Shown piece by piece: positions 35,800 to 45,270 of a stretch of 64,000 nt of DNA. A program made the position numbers and the translations under genes. The DNA lies in NCBI GenBank assembly GCA_036734385.1, contig DAIMYQ010000003.1, positions 50,101 through 114,100 of the forward strand, in the 5' to 3' direction. Numbering within the stretch: the stretch's first letter is position 1; the number at the start of each line of letters is the position of its first letter. This DNA is from JAAYPI01 sp036734385. Its GTDB lineage: Bacteria; Bacteroidota; Bacteroidia; Bacteroidales; Paludibacteraceae. The notes beneath the pieces are model-generated. The model worked only from the letters and a program-made list of their open reading frames with translations, was not told the origin of the DNA and searched no databases.

Positions 35800-35828
35800 T
35801 TGTTTTCGGTGTAAAAAGAGTAACTTTG
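35800..35828 (+). promoter_or_regulatory. mfd promoter, almost leaderless
   Basis: TTG at 35800-35802 and TAACTTTG at 35821-35828 are 18 nt apart. The expected transcript start, about 7 nt downstream, is only some 10 nt before the GTG start at 35845. Confidence 0.65.
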
Positions 35829-35844
35829 CAGAAATTATTTACCC

Positions 35845-38800
35845 GTGGATATAACGGAGTTTTTTAATGTTATCAAATTACATCCCCAAATATCTGACAT
35901 TCAGAAATGGGGACAATCTTCTTCCAAAAACCTGCAAATCAATGGCTTTTGCGGGTCTTCGTGTGCCTTGTTTTTACAACCTTGCCTAAAAAATCGCGAA
36001 CTCCCGTGTATTTATATTTTACAGGATGCGGAAGAGGCAGGCTATTTTTACAATGATTTGATCCAAATATCTGGTGACGATGATGATGCGATTTTTTATT
36101 TTCCTTCTTCTTACAAGAAAAAAATAAAAGACGGATTACAAAAAGATCCGGCCAATCAGGTTTTGCGTACCGAAGCCTTGAATGCTATCAATCAACGTAA
36201 AAAGTGGACATTGGTTACTTACCCCGAAGCTATCGCCGAAAAAGTCATCAGTCAGCACCAATTAAGCAAGGAAACATTGCATCTCAGTTTGCACGAAAAA
36301 ACGGATATAGATTTTGTGATCGATGTGTTGACGGAATACGGTTTCGAACGGGTCGATTTTGTCTATGAACCCGGACAATTTTCGGTGCGAGGTAGTTTAG
36401 TCGATGTCTTTTCATACTCCAATAATTACCCTTACCGTATCGATTTTTTTGGCGATGAAATAGATAGTATCCGCACTTTTGATATTGAAAATCAGCTTTC
36501 GGTGGATTCTCAAGATGAAATATCCGTTGTGTCGAATCTTGTGAACACGGAAACGGATAATTTGATTCCTTTATTTGATTTCATTCCGTCAGAGACCCTT
36601 TTTTGCATGGATAATGTGGGGTATACTTTGGAGGTTGTAGATAAGATATTTGTCGAAAATGTTGAAGGAGAAGCTTTTATCGATTCAGCAACTTGTTTGG
36701 ATATGTTCCATAGGTACAAATTAATTGAGTTTGGAACAACCAATTATTTTAAAACTCAAAATGCTTTGAACTTTAATCAAAGCATTCAGCCTATTTTTCA
36801 TAAAAATTTTGAACTTACCGCTGAAAATTTCATTTCTACTATCCAAAATGGCTACCGAATTTTCGTTTTGAGTGATAATCCGAAACAGACGGAACGGTTA
36901 AAAGAAATTTTTGCCGACAGAAATTACCAAATAACGTTTACTCCTGTAAATAATACCATACATGAAGGTTTTGTAGATCACGATTTGAAGATTGCCGTTT
37001 ATACTGACCATCAGATATTTGATAGATACCATAAATATTCCTTGAAATCTAATAAGACGAAAGCTGGTAAAGTTGTCCTTTCTCTCAAGGAATTGATGCA
37101 GTTTCAGGTGGGTGATTATGTAGTTCATTCGGAGCACGGTGTCGGTAAGTTTGGTGGCCTAATACGTACTGAAATTAATGGAAAGGTTCAGGAAGTAATC
37201 AAACTTTTGTATAAAGATGATGACATTATTTTTGTCAATATCCATTCTTTGCACCGTATCTCTAAGTTTAAAAGCAAAGAAGGTGAACCTCCTAAAGTTA
37301 ATAAGTTGGGTACCGCAGCTTGGAATAACTTAAAAGAAAAGACCAAGAAAAAGGTTAAGGATATTGCTCGTGACTTGATTGCTTTATACGCAAAAAGAAA
37401 AAACGAAAAAGGTTTTGCTTTTTCTCCGGACAGCTATTTGCAAAAAGAATTGGAAGCTTCTTTTTTGTATGAAGATACCCCGGATCAATACAAAAGCACA
37501 CTAGCTATAAAGAAAGATATGGAGAGTGAAAAGCCTATGGATAGACTTATTTGTGGCGACGTAGGTTTTGGTAAAACAGAAGTGGCGATAAGAGCAGCAT
37601 TTAAGGCTGTGGCTGATAATAAGCAAGTGGCGGTGTTGGTGCCAACAACTGTTTTGGCTTTTCAACATCACAAAACATTTTCCAAAAGACTACGAAAATT
37701 TCCTTGTACCGTAGAGTACCTTAGTAGAGCACGTAAACATTCTGATATTAAGGATATTATAGAAAGAACCAAAGAAGGAAAAATAGATATCTTAATTGGT
37801 ACTCACAAAATATTGGGTAAAGAAATTGTGTTTAAGGATTTAGGATTGCTTATTATTGACGAAGAACAAAAATTTGGAGTCAGTACTAAAGAAAAATTGA
37901 GGCAGATGCGGGCTAATTTGGATACGCTTACGCTTACGGCAACGCCAATACCTCNNNNNNNNNNNNNNNNNNNNNNNNNNNNNNNNNNNNNNNNNNNNNN
38001 NNNNNNNNNNNNNNNNNNNNNNNNNNNNNNNNNNNNNNNNNNNNNNNNNNNNNNAGGCAGATGCGGGCTAATTTGGATACGCTTACGCTTACGGCAACGC
38101 CAATACCTCGTACATTGCAATTTTCTTTGATGGGAGCTCGCGATTTGTCGGTAATGACAACACCTCCGCCTAATCGTTATCCTGTGCAAACAGAACTTGT
38201 CCATTTTGATGATGACGTTATTAAAGAAGCAATTGAATTTGAAATTAGCCGCAATGGTCAGGTTTTTTTTGTGAATAACAGAATCAGTAACCTTCTTGAT
38301 CTGGAAATGCATATCAAACGGTTGTTGCCAAAGGCAAGGATAGCTGTCGGTCATGGACAAATGGAAAGTGAAAAATTAGAGGATGTCATTCTTGATTTTA
38401 TCAATTATGAATACGACATTCTTTTGTGTACATCCATTATTGAATCAGGGGTAGATATTCCCAATGTCAATACAATAATCATCAATAATGCCCAAAATTT
38501 CGGATTAAGTGATTTACATCAATTGCGTGGTCGGGTAGGTCGCACCAACAGAAAAGCTTTTTGTTACCTTATTTCACCTCCTATTAGCAGTTTGCCATCA
38601 GATGCCAGAAGACGTTTGCAAGCCATTGAAAATTTGTCCGATTTAGGTAGTGGAATTCATATTGCTATGCAAGATTTGGATATTCGTGGTGCCGGTAATA
38701 TTTTGGGTGGAGAACAAAGTGGTTTTATTACCGATTTAGGTTACGAAACCTACCATCGTATTTTGGATGAGGCTGTTTGGGAATTGAAACACGAGGAGTT

Positions 38801-39299
38801 TGAAGGTGTTTTTGAATCGGAAGAAGAACAAACAAGCGGTAAATTCGTTAATGATTGTCAGTTTGAATCGGATATGGAGTTGCTATTCCCCAACGAATAT
38901 ATCCAAAATATTTCTGAAAGAATGGATTTATATAAACGATTGGATTCCATTTCTGATGAAGAAAATCTTGTTGCCTTTGAACATGAACTAACCGACCGTT
39001 TTGGCGAACTCCCGATTGTCTCGAAAGAGTTGATACAAGTCGTTCGATTACGTTGGTTATGTTCCGATATGGGTATAGAAAAGTTGGTTATGAAAAATGG
39101 TAAAATGACTGCCTATTTTGTTTCCGACTTTAACTCAAAATATTATCAATCGCAAGTATTCGGCAATATTCTTCTATATGCTCAGTCACATCCTCGACGC
39201 ACGCAGTTTCGGGAGCAGAATGGCAAAAGATCTCTTCTTGTCTCTTCGATAGATTCGATAACCATGGCTTACAATATATTTATGGAAATAAAGGGCTAA
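35845..39299 (+). CDS. mfd: Transcription-repair coupling factor Mfd, split by an assembly gap
   Basis: Starts with GTG. Joining 35845-37954 to 38110-39299 (dropping the Ns and one 55-bp copy) gives one frame of 1099 residues, normal for Mfd. The part before the gap has the UvrB-like region, the RNA-polymerase-interacting domain (Q-V-G-D-Y-V-V-H-S-E-H-G-V-G), Walker A G-D-V-G-F-G-K-T-E and D-E-E-Q-K-F-G. After it come T-A-T-P-I-P-R-T-L, the motif VI Q-L-R-G-R-V-G-R and the TRCF C-terminal domain. It frees stalled RNA polymerase and recruits UvrA. The split frames are an artefact, not a pseudogene. Confidence 0.95.
37900..38109. other. Scaffold gap of 100 N flanked by an exact 55-bp duplicate
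   Basis: Ns fill 37955-38054. The 55 bases before (37900-37954) and after (38055-38109) are identical. Two contig ends share one k-mer and were joined without merging. Collapsing them restores the mfd frame exactly. Confidence 0.95.
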
Positions 39300-39380
39300 A
39301 TGGGATTATTTAGTCAAATTTTTACAAAAAAAAATCGACAGTGAACTTTCAATGTCGAAATAATTTATTCAAATTATAAA

Positions 39381-39416
39381 AAACCGTACCGCAGTTTACG
39401 ATTTAAACTTCGGTTT
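39381..39416 (+). other. Two-stem inverted repeat in the mfd-pnp intergenic region
   Basis: AAACCG/CGGTTT enclose AGTTTA/TAAACT with a 5-nt loop and an uneven internal bulge. The 421-nt gap from 39300 to 39720 holds only this, a weak CGACA/TGTCG hairpin near 39336, and the pnp promoter. No rpsO gene, the usual partner of pnp, is found here. Confidence 0.4.
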
Positions 39417-39669
39417 CCAAAGTTTTGAGGGTTTAACTTCCTTTGTAATCTACCCAATTGTTTCCAATAGTAGCACGCCATTAAAAGCTAAAAATATCTC
39501 AGTATGTAAAAGAGTGTTAAGTTTCACCAAACGCGATACGGTACTCCAAAGATATGTTTCTTTTCTTCGTTTTGCAAATATTTTGCCTGTTTAATTCAAA
39601 AAATAACTTAAAATAGTATAGCTCAGTTATTTTTAAGAGGAAATTTTCCTGTTTTCGGGTTTAAAAATG

Positions 39670-39677
39670 TACCTTTG
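39670..39677 (+). promoter_or_regulatory. Promoter -7 box for pnp
   Basis: TACCTTTG matches TAnnTTTG and lies 43 nt before the pnp start at 39721. This box overlaps an in-frame ATG at 39667, which therefore cannot be the start codon of the transcript. Confidence 0.65.
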
Positions 39678-39720
39678 TGCGAAATTTAGGTGTAGAAAAA
39701 TTAAATGTAATTTAAAAATT

Positions 39721-41847
39721 ATGATGAATGTAATTACAAAAACCATCACACTCGGTGATGGCAGAACCATTACAATTGAAACCGGAAAATTGGCAAAACA
39801 AGCCGACGGCTCAGTAATGGTACGCATGGGAGACACCATGCTTTTGGCAACTGTTTGTTCAGCAACAGATGCTGCTCCAGGTACAGACTTTATGCCCCTT
39901 TCAGTGGATTATAAAGAAAAATTTGCTGCTAATGGTCGTTTTCCCGGTGGATTTACTCGTCGTGAAGGACGTTCTTCCGATTATGAGATTCTTGTCTCTC
40001 GTTTGGTTGATAGGGCTTTACGTCCTTTATTCCCTGATGATTATCACGCAGAAACATTTGTTAATGTAACCTTGTTTTCTGCTGACGGTATAGATATGCC
40101 TGATGCTCTTGCAGGATTGGCTGCTTCAGCGGCTCTTGCTGTTTCTGATATACCTTTCAATGGACCTATTTCCGAGGTTCGTGTAGCTCGTATCAATGGT
40201 CAATTTGTTGTTAATCCGACTTTTGCCCAATTGGAAAATGCCGATATGGATATCATGGTTGCTGCTACTATAGATAATATAATGATGGTAGAAGGCGAGA
40301 TGAAAGAAGTGTCAGAAGATGACTTGTTAGAAGCTATGAAAGTAGCACACGAAGCTATCAAAGTTCATTGCCAAGTACAATTGGAATTGATGGACGCTGT
40401 AGGCAAAACAGTGAAACGTGTATATTGCCATGAAGAAAATGACGAAGATCTTAAAAAAGATGTTTGGGCAAAAACTTACGATGAAGTATATAAAGTAGCC
40501 GCTTCATGCGATACCGATAAACATTCTCGTTCTGAAAAATTCTCAGCAGTAAAAGATAATTATATAGCGTCGTTGGATGAAGAAGTGGCAGCTCAAAAGA
40601 AAGGCTTAGTGAGTAAGTATTATCACGAAGTGGAAAAAGAAGCTATGCGTCGTGCTATTTTGGATGAAGGCAAACGTCTGGACGGAAGAAAAACGACGGA
40701 AATTCGTCCCATTTGGTCTGAAGTTGATTATTTACCCGGAACACACGGTTCTGCAATTTTTACACGTGGCGAAACTCAGTCTCTTACTTCTGTAACATTG
40801 GGAACAAAACAAGATGAAAAATTAATAGACGAAGCGTTGACTCAGGGAAAAGAACGTTTTTTGTTACATTATAATTTTCCTCCATATTCTACAGGTGAAG
40901 CACGTGCTTCTCGTGGCATAGGAAGACGAGAAGTCGGTCACGGTAATTTGGCTCTTCGTGCTTTGAAAGGGATGCTTCCTGATAATTATCCTTACGTTGT
41001 TCGTGTTGTTTCTGAAATTTTAGAATCCAACGGTTCTTCATCTATGGCAACAGTTTGTGCCGGCACATTAGCTTTGATGGATGCAGGCGTACAAATTAAA
41101 AAACCTGTTTCGGGTATAGCCATGGGACTTATTTCTGAAAATAAAGGTAAAAACTTTGCGGTTCTTTCTGATATTTTAGGAGATGAAGACCACTTGGGAG
41201 ATATGGACTTTAAAGTAACCGGTACTAAAGATGGTATTACAGCTACTCAGATGGATATAAAGGTAGACGGTCTTTCTTTCGAAATCTTGGAAAAAGCTCT
41301 TAACCAAGCAAAAGAAGGAAGAATGTATATTTTAGGTAAAATACAAGAAACTCTTGCTGCACCACGTCCTGATCTTAAACCTAATGCTCCCCGTATTGAA
41401 ACAATAGTAGTTCCAAAAGATATGATAGGTGCTATTATAGGCCCTGGAGGAAAAATTATTCAGGCTATTCAATTAGAAACCGGTGCTACCGTTTCTATCG
41501 AAGAAAAAGACAATGTAGGAGTTGTCGAAATTGCTGCCAACAATAAAAAATCAATTGATGCTGCTTTGGCAAAAGTCAAGGGAATTATTGCAGTTCCTGA
41601 AGTGGGTGCTATATACCAGGCAAAAGTGAAGTCAATTATGCCTTACGGCGCGTTTGTTGAATATTTGCCCGGAAAAGAAGGTCTGCTTCATATTTCCGAG
41701 ATAAGCTGGCAACGTGTTGAAGATATGGAAAAAACAGGCTTGAAAGAGAATGACCCTATTGAAGTTAAGTTATTGGAAATAGACAAAAAAACCGGTAAAG
41801 TAAAACTTTCTCATAAAGTTCTTACAGAAAAACCGGCAAAAGAATAG
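39721..41847 (+). CDS. pnp: Polyribonucleotide nucleotidyltransferase (PNPase)
   Basis: 708 residues from the ATG at 39721; the upstream ATG at 39667 lies within the promoter. A 3'-5' phosphorolytic exonuclease of mRNA decay. Two RNase PH domains (F-P-G-G-F-T-R-R-E-G-R-S-S in the first; H-Y-N-F-P-P-Y-S-T-G-E and R-E-V-G-H-G in the second) flank a helical linker. Then come the KH domain (G-A-I-I-G-P-G-G-K-I-I) and the S1 domain (S-I-M-P-Y-G-A-F-V-E). All parts are intact and the length matches E. coli PNPase (711). Confidence 0.97.
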   Translation: MMNVITKTITLGDGRTITIETGKLAKQADGSVMVRMGDTMLLATVCSATDAAPGTDFMPLSVDYKEKFAANGRFPGGFTRREGRSSDYEILVSRLVDRALRPLFPDDYHAETFVNVTLFSADGIDMPDALAGLAASAALAVSDIPFNGPISEVRVARINGQFVVNPTFAQLENADMDIMVAATIDNIMMVEGEMKEVSEDDLLEAMKVAHEAIKVHCQVQLELMDAVGKTVKRVYCHEENDEDLKKDVWAKTYDEVYKVAASCDTDKHSRSEKFSAVKDNYIASLDEEVAAQKKGLVSKYYHEVEKEAMRRAILDEGKRLDGRKTTEIRPIWSEVDYLPGTHGSAIFTRGETQSLTSVTLGTKQDEKLIDEALTQGKERFLLHYNFPPYSTGEARASRGIGRREVGHGNLALRALKGMLPDNYPYVVRVVSEILESNGSSSMATVCAGTLALMDAGVQIKKPVSGIAMGLISENKGKNFAVLSDILGDEDHLGDMDFKVTGTKDGITATQMDIKVDGLSFEILEKALNQAKEGRMYILGKIQETLAAPRPDLKPNAPRIETIVVPKDMIGAIIGPGGKIIQAIQLETGATVSIEEKDNVGVVEIAANNKKSIDAALAKVKGIIAVPEVGAIYQAKVKSIMPYGAFVEYLPGKEGLLHISEISWQRVEDMEKTGLKENDPIEVKLLEIDKKTGKVKLSHKVLTEKPAKE

Positions 41848-41866
41848 TGCCATTTATACAATAAGG

Positions 41867-41900
41867 AAACGCCGCTTGATTTGATTGAGTGGCGTTTTTT
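41867..41900 (+). terminator. Terminator of pnp
   Basis: AAACGCC pairs with GGCGTTT, extended by four weaker pairs (two G-U), with a T tract. It sits 20 nt after the pnp stop and 19 nt before the next gene. Confidence 0.85.
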
Positions 41901-41918
41901 GTCTAAAAACAATATAAC

Positions 41919-42263
41919 ATGAAAAATGCCGTCGATTATTTTCATAAAGAACCCGAAAAATTGAATTGCGCTCAGTCCATTTTGAAGGCTTGGCAGGAAG
42001 ACTTTGAAATTTCCGATGAGACGATTGAGGAGTTCCGTCAATGGGGAGGAGGTAGAGCCGAAGGTGGGGTGTGCGGAGCTCTTTTTGCTGCGGATTATTT
42101 GTTGGCAAAAGAAGGAAAAAAAACATCCGTAAAAGAACCGTTTGTGGCAAAGACCGGTTTTTCAACCTGTGCATTGCTCAAGAGCTCAGGTCGAGTCCCT
42201 TGCGAAACTTGTGTAAATATTGCAGATGAATTAGTAAGAAAAAAAACAAAAAAGGAGTGTTAG
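41919..42263 (+). CDS. C_GCAxxG_C_C-type small redox/metal protein
   Basis: 114 residues. Cysteines occur as N-C-A-Q-S (C17), G-G-V-C-G-A-L-F-A-A (about C52), S-T-C-A-L-L, P-C-E-T-C, and a final C. This spacing and the W-G-G-G-x-A-E-G-G stretch match the family annotated C_GCAxxG_C_C, thought to bind a redox cofactor or metal. No signal peptide is seen, so it should be cytosolic. Between a terminator and an independent promoter it seems to be a single-gene unit. Function is unknown. Confidence 0.75.
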   Translation: MKNAVDYFHKEPEKLNCAQSILKAWQEDFEISDETIEEFRQWGGGRAEGGVCGALFAADYLLAKEGKKTSVKEPFVAKTGFSTCALLKSSGRVPCETCVNIADELVRKKTKKEC

Positions 42264-42307
42264 GATTTTAAAATGAAAGCGAATTCAGATTTTTATTAAT
42301 CAAATTA

Positions 42308-42336
42308 TTGTTTTTTTGCCAAAAATAATAATTTTG
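42308..42336 (+). promoter_or_regulatory. Promoter of the Crp/Fnr-like gene
   Basis: TTG at 42308-42310 and TAATTTTG at 42329-42336 with an 18-nt spacer match the Bacteroidetes consensus, 64 nt before the ATG. Confidence 0.6.
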
Positions 42337-42400
42337 CCAGAGGCATTGTTATTTGCTTCAACTAGAGACCTTAACTTGTGTAATGAAATACTGATAGCAT

Positions 42401-42966
42401 ATGGAGTTTATTAAGAATTATCTCAGAGCTATTGTCCCTCTAAGTGACGAATCAATGAATTTGATTTTAAGTTGTGTTGTAGAGGAGCAATTTGCAAAGA
42501 ATTCCGTGCTTCTTACACAAGGATGTCCCAATAGCTATATGTACGTGATAAAGGAAGGTTTGGTAAAAGGTTTTGTAGAATCGGACGGTAAGGAGATCTG
42601 TTTGAGTTTCTGGGGGGAAATGAAACTTTTGGAGATGTAGTGACATATTTAACGGGTGACAAAGCCACAAAAAGCTATATTGCACTCGAAAATTTGATTG
42701 TATATAAATTTGAAATTCAAAAATTCAGGTCTTTTTTTGACACTAATTATCAAATATGTAACTTGGGGCGTATTTTGACGGAACATTATATTTTAAGAAA
42801 AAAATTCGAAGACCAAATATATCAGATAATAGATCCTTTTGAGAGATATAAATATCTTTCTGAATTTCGAAAACAGATAATTCACCGACTAAAAGGGAAA
42901 GATTTAGCTTCTTATTTAAGAATGACACCGGAAACCCTATCACGGATACGAAAAAGACCCCTATAA
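42401..42966 (+). pseudogene. Crp/Fnr-family regulator broken by a frameshift at a G tract
   Basis: The first frame (42401-42640) encodes a cyclic-nucleotide-binding-like domain: S-V-L-L-T-Q-G and I-K-E-G-L-V-K-G-F. It ends early after F-W-G-E-M-K-L. The +1 frame through the same DNA reads G-N-E-T-F-G-D-V-V-T-Y-L and continues to 42966, giving the rest of the sensor domain and the helix-turn-helix (A-S-Y-L-R-M-T-P-E-T-L-S-R-I-R). The switch is at six Gs after 42611. One missing G (seven in the intact gene) explains it. Joined, it would be about 188 residues, normal for Bacteroidetes members. It may be a real mutation, slipped-strand phase variation or an assembly error. Confidence 0.85.
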
Positions 42967-43015
42967 CAATAAGTATCAAGCTGTTGATTTGAATCAGTAC
43001 AAAAAAATAATTATT

Positions 43016-43023
43016 TAGCTTTG
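43016..43023 (+). promoter_or_regulatory. Possible promoter -7 box of the T9SS surface-protein gene
   Basis: TAGCTTTG matches the -7 consensus, 225 nt before the start codon. A TTTG at 42988-42991 lies 24 nt upstream, too far for a strong call. A long leader of about 220 nt would follow. Confidence 0.4.
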
Positions 43024-43183
43024 TTAAACCATTATTTTTTTTGTACACTTGCTGATGTGATAACCTCAAACTATTAAATTAAGAATCTGTATTCAGGGTG
43101 TGGTGACTTTTTTGGAAAGATGCATAAGGACAATTAAGAACAAAAAGCAGAATTAAGAAAACAAAATTTTTACTTTATTTAAG

Positions 43184-43211
43184 CTTATTTGTTGCAATAG
43201 CAGCAAATAAG
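43184..43211 (+). other. Hairpin in the leader of the T9SS surface-protein gene
   Basis: CTTATTTGTTGC pairs with GCAGCAAATAAG (one T-G pair) around an AATA loop, 36 nt before the ATG at 43248. No T tract follows, so it is not a terminator. It could affect translation or mRNA stability. Confidence 0.55.
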
Positions 43212-43247
43212 TGGGTTGCGTCATGTCTAATTCCTAAATCTATGGTC

Positions 43248-44975
43248 ATGAAACGTAAATCTATTCTAATCAATCTTACGACAATAATTTTGTTGTTGAT
43301 TGGTGTAAATGTAAGTGCCACTAATTATACGTTGTCCTCGAGTAGTATTACGATCTCAACTCCTGGATCACATACTCTTAGCGGTTCGGGGTCGGGTGCG
43401 GTTTATATAACGAACTCAACGGTCGATGCGGTTTATAATATTACATTGAATGACATTAATTTAGTTTCTGCAACATGGGGTAGTGCTATAAATGTTCAGA
43501 ATACTAGTAGGAACAATGACTGTCAATTTTATCGTTATAGGCACTAATGTAACTAATGCGTATAACCATGGTGGCATACAGTCTACAGGAGGAACTATCA
43601 AGGTTGTATTCACGACGACAAGCTCAGGAACCTTGACTAGTACTGCTCGATATGCTGGTTACTATGCTTTTAACAATGCCAATAGTAGTACATTAATACC
43701 ATCAATTGCTTCTGGCATTACTTGTACGGCAACTTTAGGAGGAACTTCTATGGCAGTTGCTTCTGCATTATCGGGTGCATTTACGAGCAGACCTCTTGTA
43801 CTCACATTAGCAGCTTCTCCATCTATTAGTTATATCAGTCCACAAACTTATCTTAAGGGAGTGGCTATTACGGCACTTACCCCTACTAATAGTGGAGGTA
43901 GCGTTGTAAGCTATANNNNNNNNNNNNNNNNNNNNNNNNNNNNNNNNNNNNNNNNNNNNNNNNNNNNNNNNNNNNNNNNNNNNNNNNNNNNNNNNNNNNN
44001 NNNNNNNNNNNNNNNATTTCTGCAACCGGAGAAAATAGTGCGTTTACCTCTACAGGGGAAATACCTGTTGCCAAGTACACCACTAATGCTACAGTTACAC
44101 ATAATAGCTGGAACTTAATAGGACAACCCTTCTTGAGTTCTTTTGACTTAGCCAATGCAACCCAAGATCAAGCTCCTTTCTACTACTATGACAGAACGAC
44201 TTATCAAACCGTTATGTCAGGAGACAGCTATACCGTTTCTCCTTTCGGTGCATTCTTCTTACAAGACCATGCCGCTACCGATGTAGTGGATTATGCTGCT
44301 GCCGGAAAAACGCTCAAAAAAGTGGCTGCCGAAAGTACTTTTGAAGAAATACCTTTGACAGTTAGCAACGATACTTATACTGATAAAACACGCGTTCGTT
44401 TACAAGCAGGAAGTACAAGTGATTATGAATTAGGCAAAGATGCCGTTAAAATGATGAGTTTGAAATCTGTTGTGCCACAAATCTACACGGTAACCGGTGG
44501 TAACGATTATTCAGTCAATTCCTTACCATCAACCACAAGTACCGTTAATTTGGTAGTAACAACAGGAGCAGCAGGAACCTATACCGTTAGTTTGCCCAAT
44601 ATTGCTTCTGCTTCCAATTACGAAAGCATCTTGTTGGTAGACGGTAATAATCAAACAAACTTGTTGGAAGGCAATTACACATTTACTACGAATGGTGCAT
44701 TGACCAAGAGCATGCAATTGCAATTAGGTACATATACAGCAATCAATACTGCTTCAGATACAAACCTTCAGGTAGCCTGTTCAGGTGATAAGGTAACGTT
44801 CTCCGGATTGGAAGGCACTGCCAATGTGCAGGTGTATGATGTAACGGGACGTTTGTTGCAATCGTTTAAAACCATTGAAAACAATCAAACGGTAACCCTT
44901 GCCAACAAAGGTGTTAACTTGTTGGAGATTGTAACAACAACAGGAACAACCAACATCAAAGTATTAGTAAAATAA
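43248..44975 (+). CDS. T9SS-exported surface protein (type A sorting domain), with a frameshift and a gap
   Basis: The signal peptide M-K-R-K-S-I-L-I-N-L... ends V-S-A. The first frame gives beta-rich repeats (T-L-S-S-S-S-I-T-I-S) and stops at 43547. From about 43507 the +2 frame carries on (G-T-M-T-V-N-F-I-V-I-G-T-N), so one extra base breaks it. I-S-Y-I-S-P-Q-T-Y leading to T-N-S-G-G-S-V-V-S-Y is a putative Ig (He_PIG) domain cut by the Ns. After the gap, W-N-L-I-G-Q-P-F-L-S-S is the module that often precedes T9SS tails. The end, V-Y-D-V-T-G-R-L-L-Q-S-F with T-N-I-K-V-L-V-K, is a type A sorting domain. Full length unknown. Confidence 0.75.
43916..44015. other. Scaffold gap of 100 N inside the T9SS surface-protein gene
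   Basis: Unlike the mfd gap, the flanks are not duplicated, so an unknown amount of sequence is missing. The left flank ends inside a putative Ig domain of a kind that often occurs in near-identical tandem copies, which would explain the assembly break. Confidence 0.9.
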
Positions 44976-45010
44976 CCAGTAAATAACAGTAAACAAACAA
45001 AGAAGTAACA

Positions 45011-45208
45011 ATGAAAAAAGTAGCATTATTAAGTGTTTTTATGATGAGTGTACTATGTTCTTTCGGACAAGCACCCGTATTGCCGGGTGATCCTTTAGCC
45101 GGAGGCGGAGTAGGAGTGCCGTTGGATGGAGGAGTCTTATTGGGGATTTTAGCAGGAGCGAGTATTTTTGTCGCTTTTGTGAAAAACAAAAAAAAGAAGA
45201 AAGAGTAA
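45011..45208 (+). CDS. Small secreted protein with a PID-CTERM-like tail
   Basis: 65 residues. A signal peptide (M-K-K-V-A-L-L-S-V-F) ends C-S-F-G-Q. The mature 45 residues contain a P/G-rich segment (P-V-L-P-G-D-P-L-A-G-G-G), P-L-D-G-G, a hydrophobic helix (V-L-L-G-I-L-A-G-A-S-I-F-V-A-F) and a K-rich end. A P-x-D-G motif, a membrane helix and a basic tail form the tripartite layout of the PID-CTERM sorting signal of Bacteroidetes. It starts 35 nt after the T9SS protein's stop and probably shares its transcript. The function is unknown. Confidence 0.7.
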   Translation: MKKVALLSVFMMSVLCSFGQAPVLPGDPLAGGGVGVPLDGGVLLGILAGASIFVAFVKNKKKKKE

Positions 45209-45230
45209 AACACTTTCCAATAACAACCGA

Positions 45231-45267
45231 AAAGAGAGGGCAATTTTTTTAAGATTGCCCTCTCTTT
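45231..45267. terminator. Strong bidirectional terminator before der
   Basis: A 14-bp perfect stem AAAGAGAGGGCAAT/ATTGCCCTCTCTTT with a 9-nt loop, T-rich downstream, ends 3 nt before the der stop on the minus strand. Confidence 0.92.
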
Positions 45268-45270
45268 TTG

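Noticed and set aside
37900..38109. Direct repeat of 55 bases as a biological feature
   Set aside because: It flanks a 100-N gap and collapses to restore mfd, so it is a contig overlap.
39615..39640. tRNA-like D-arm (TATAGCTCAGTT) before pnp
   Set aside because: No acceptor, anticodon or T-arm can be formed around it.
39667..39720. ATG at 39667 as the pnp start
   Set aside because: The -7 box TACCTTTG overlaps it, so it would not be in the transcript; PNPase proteins begin near the ATG at 39721.
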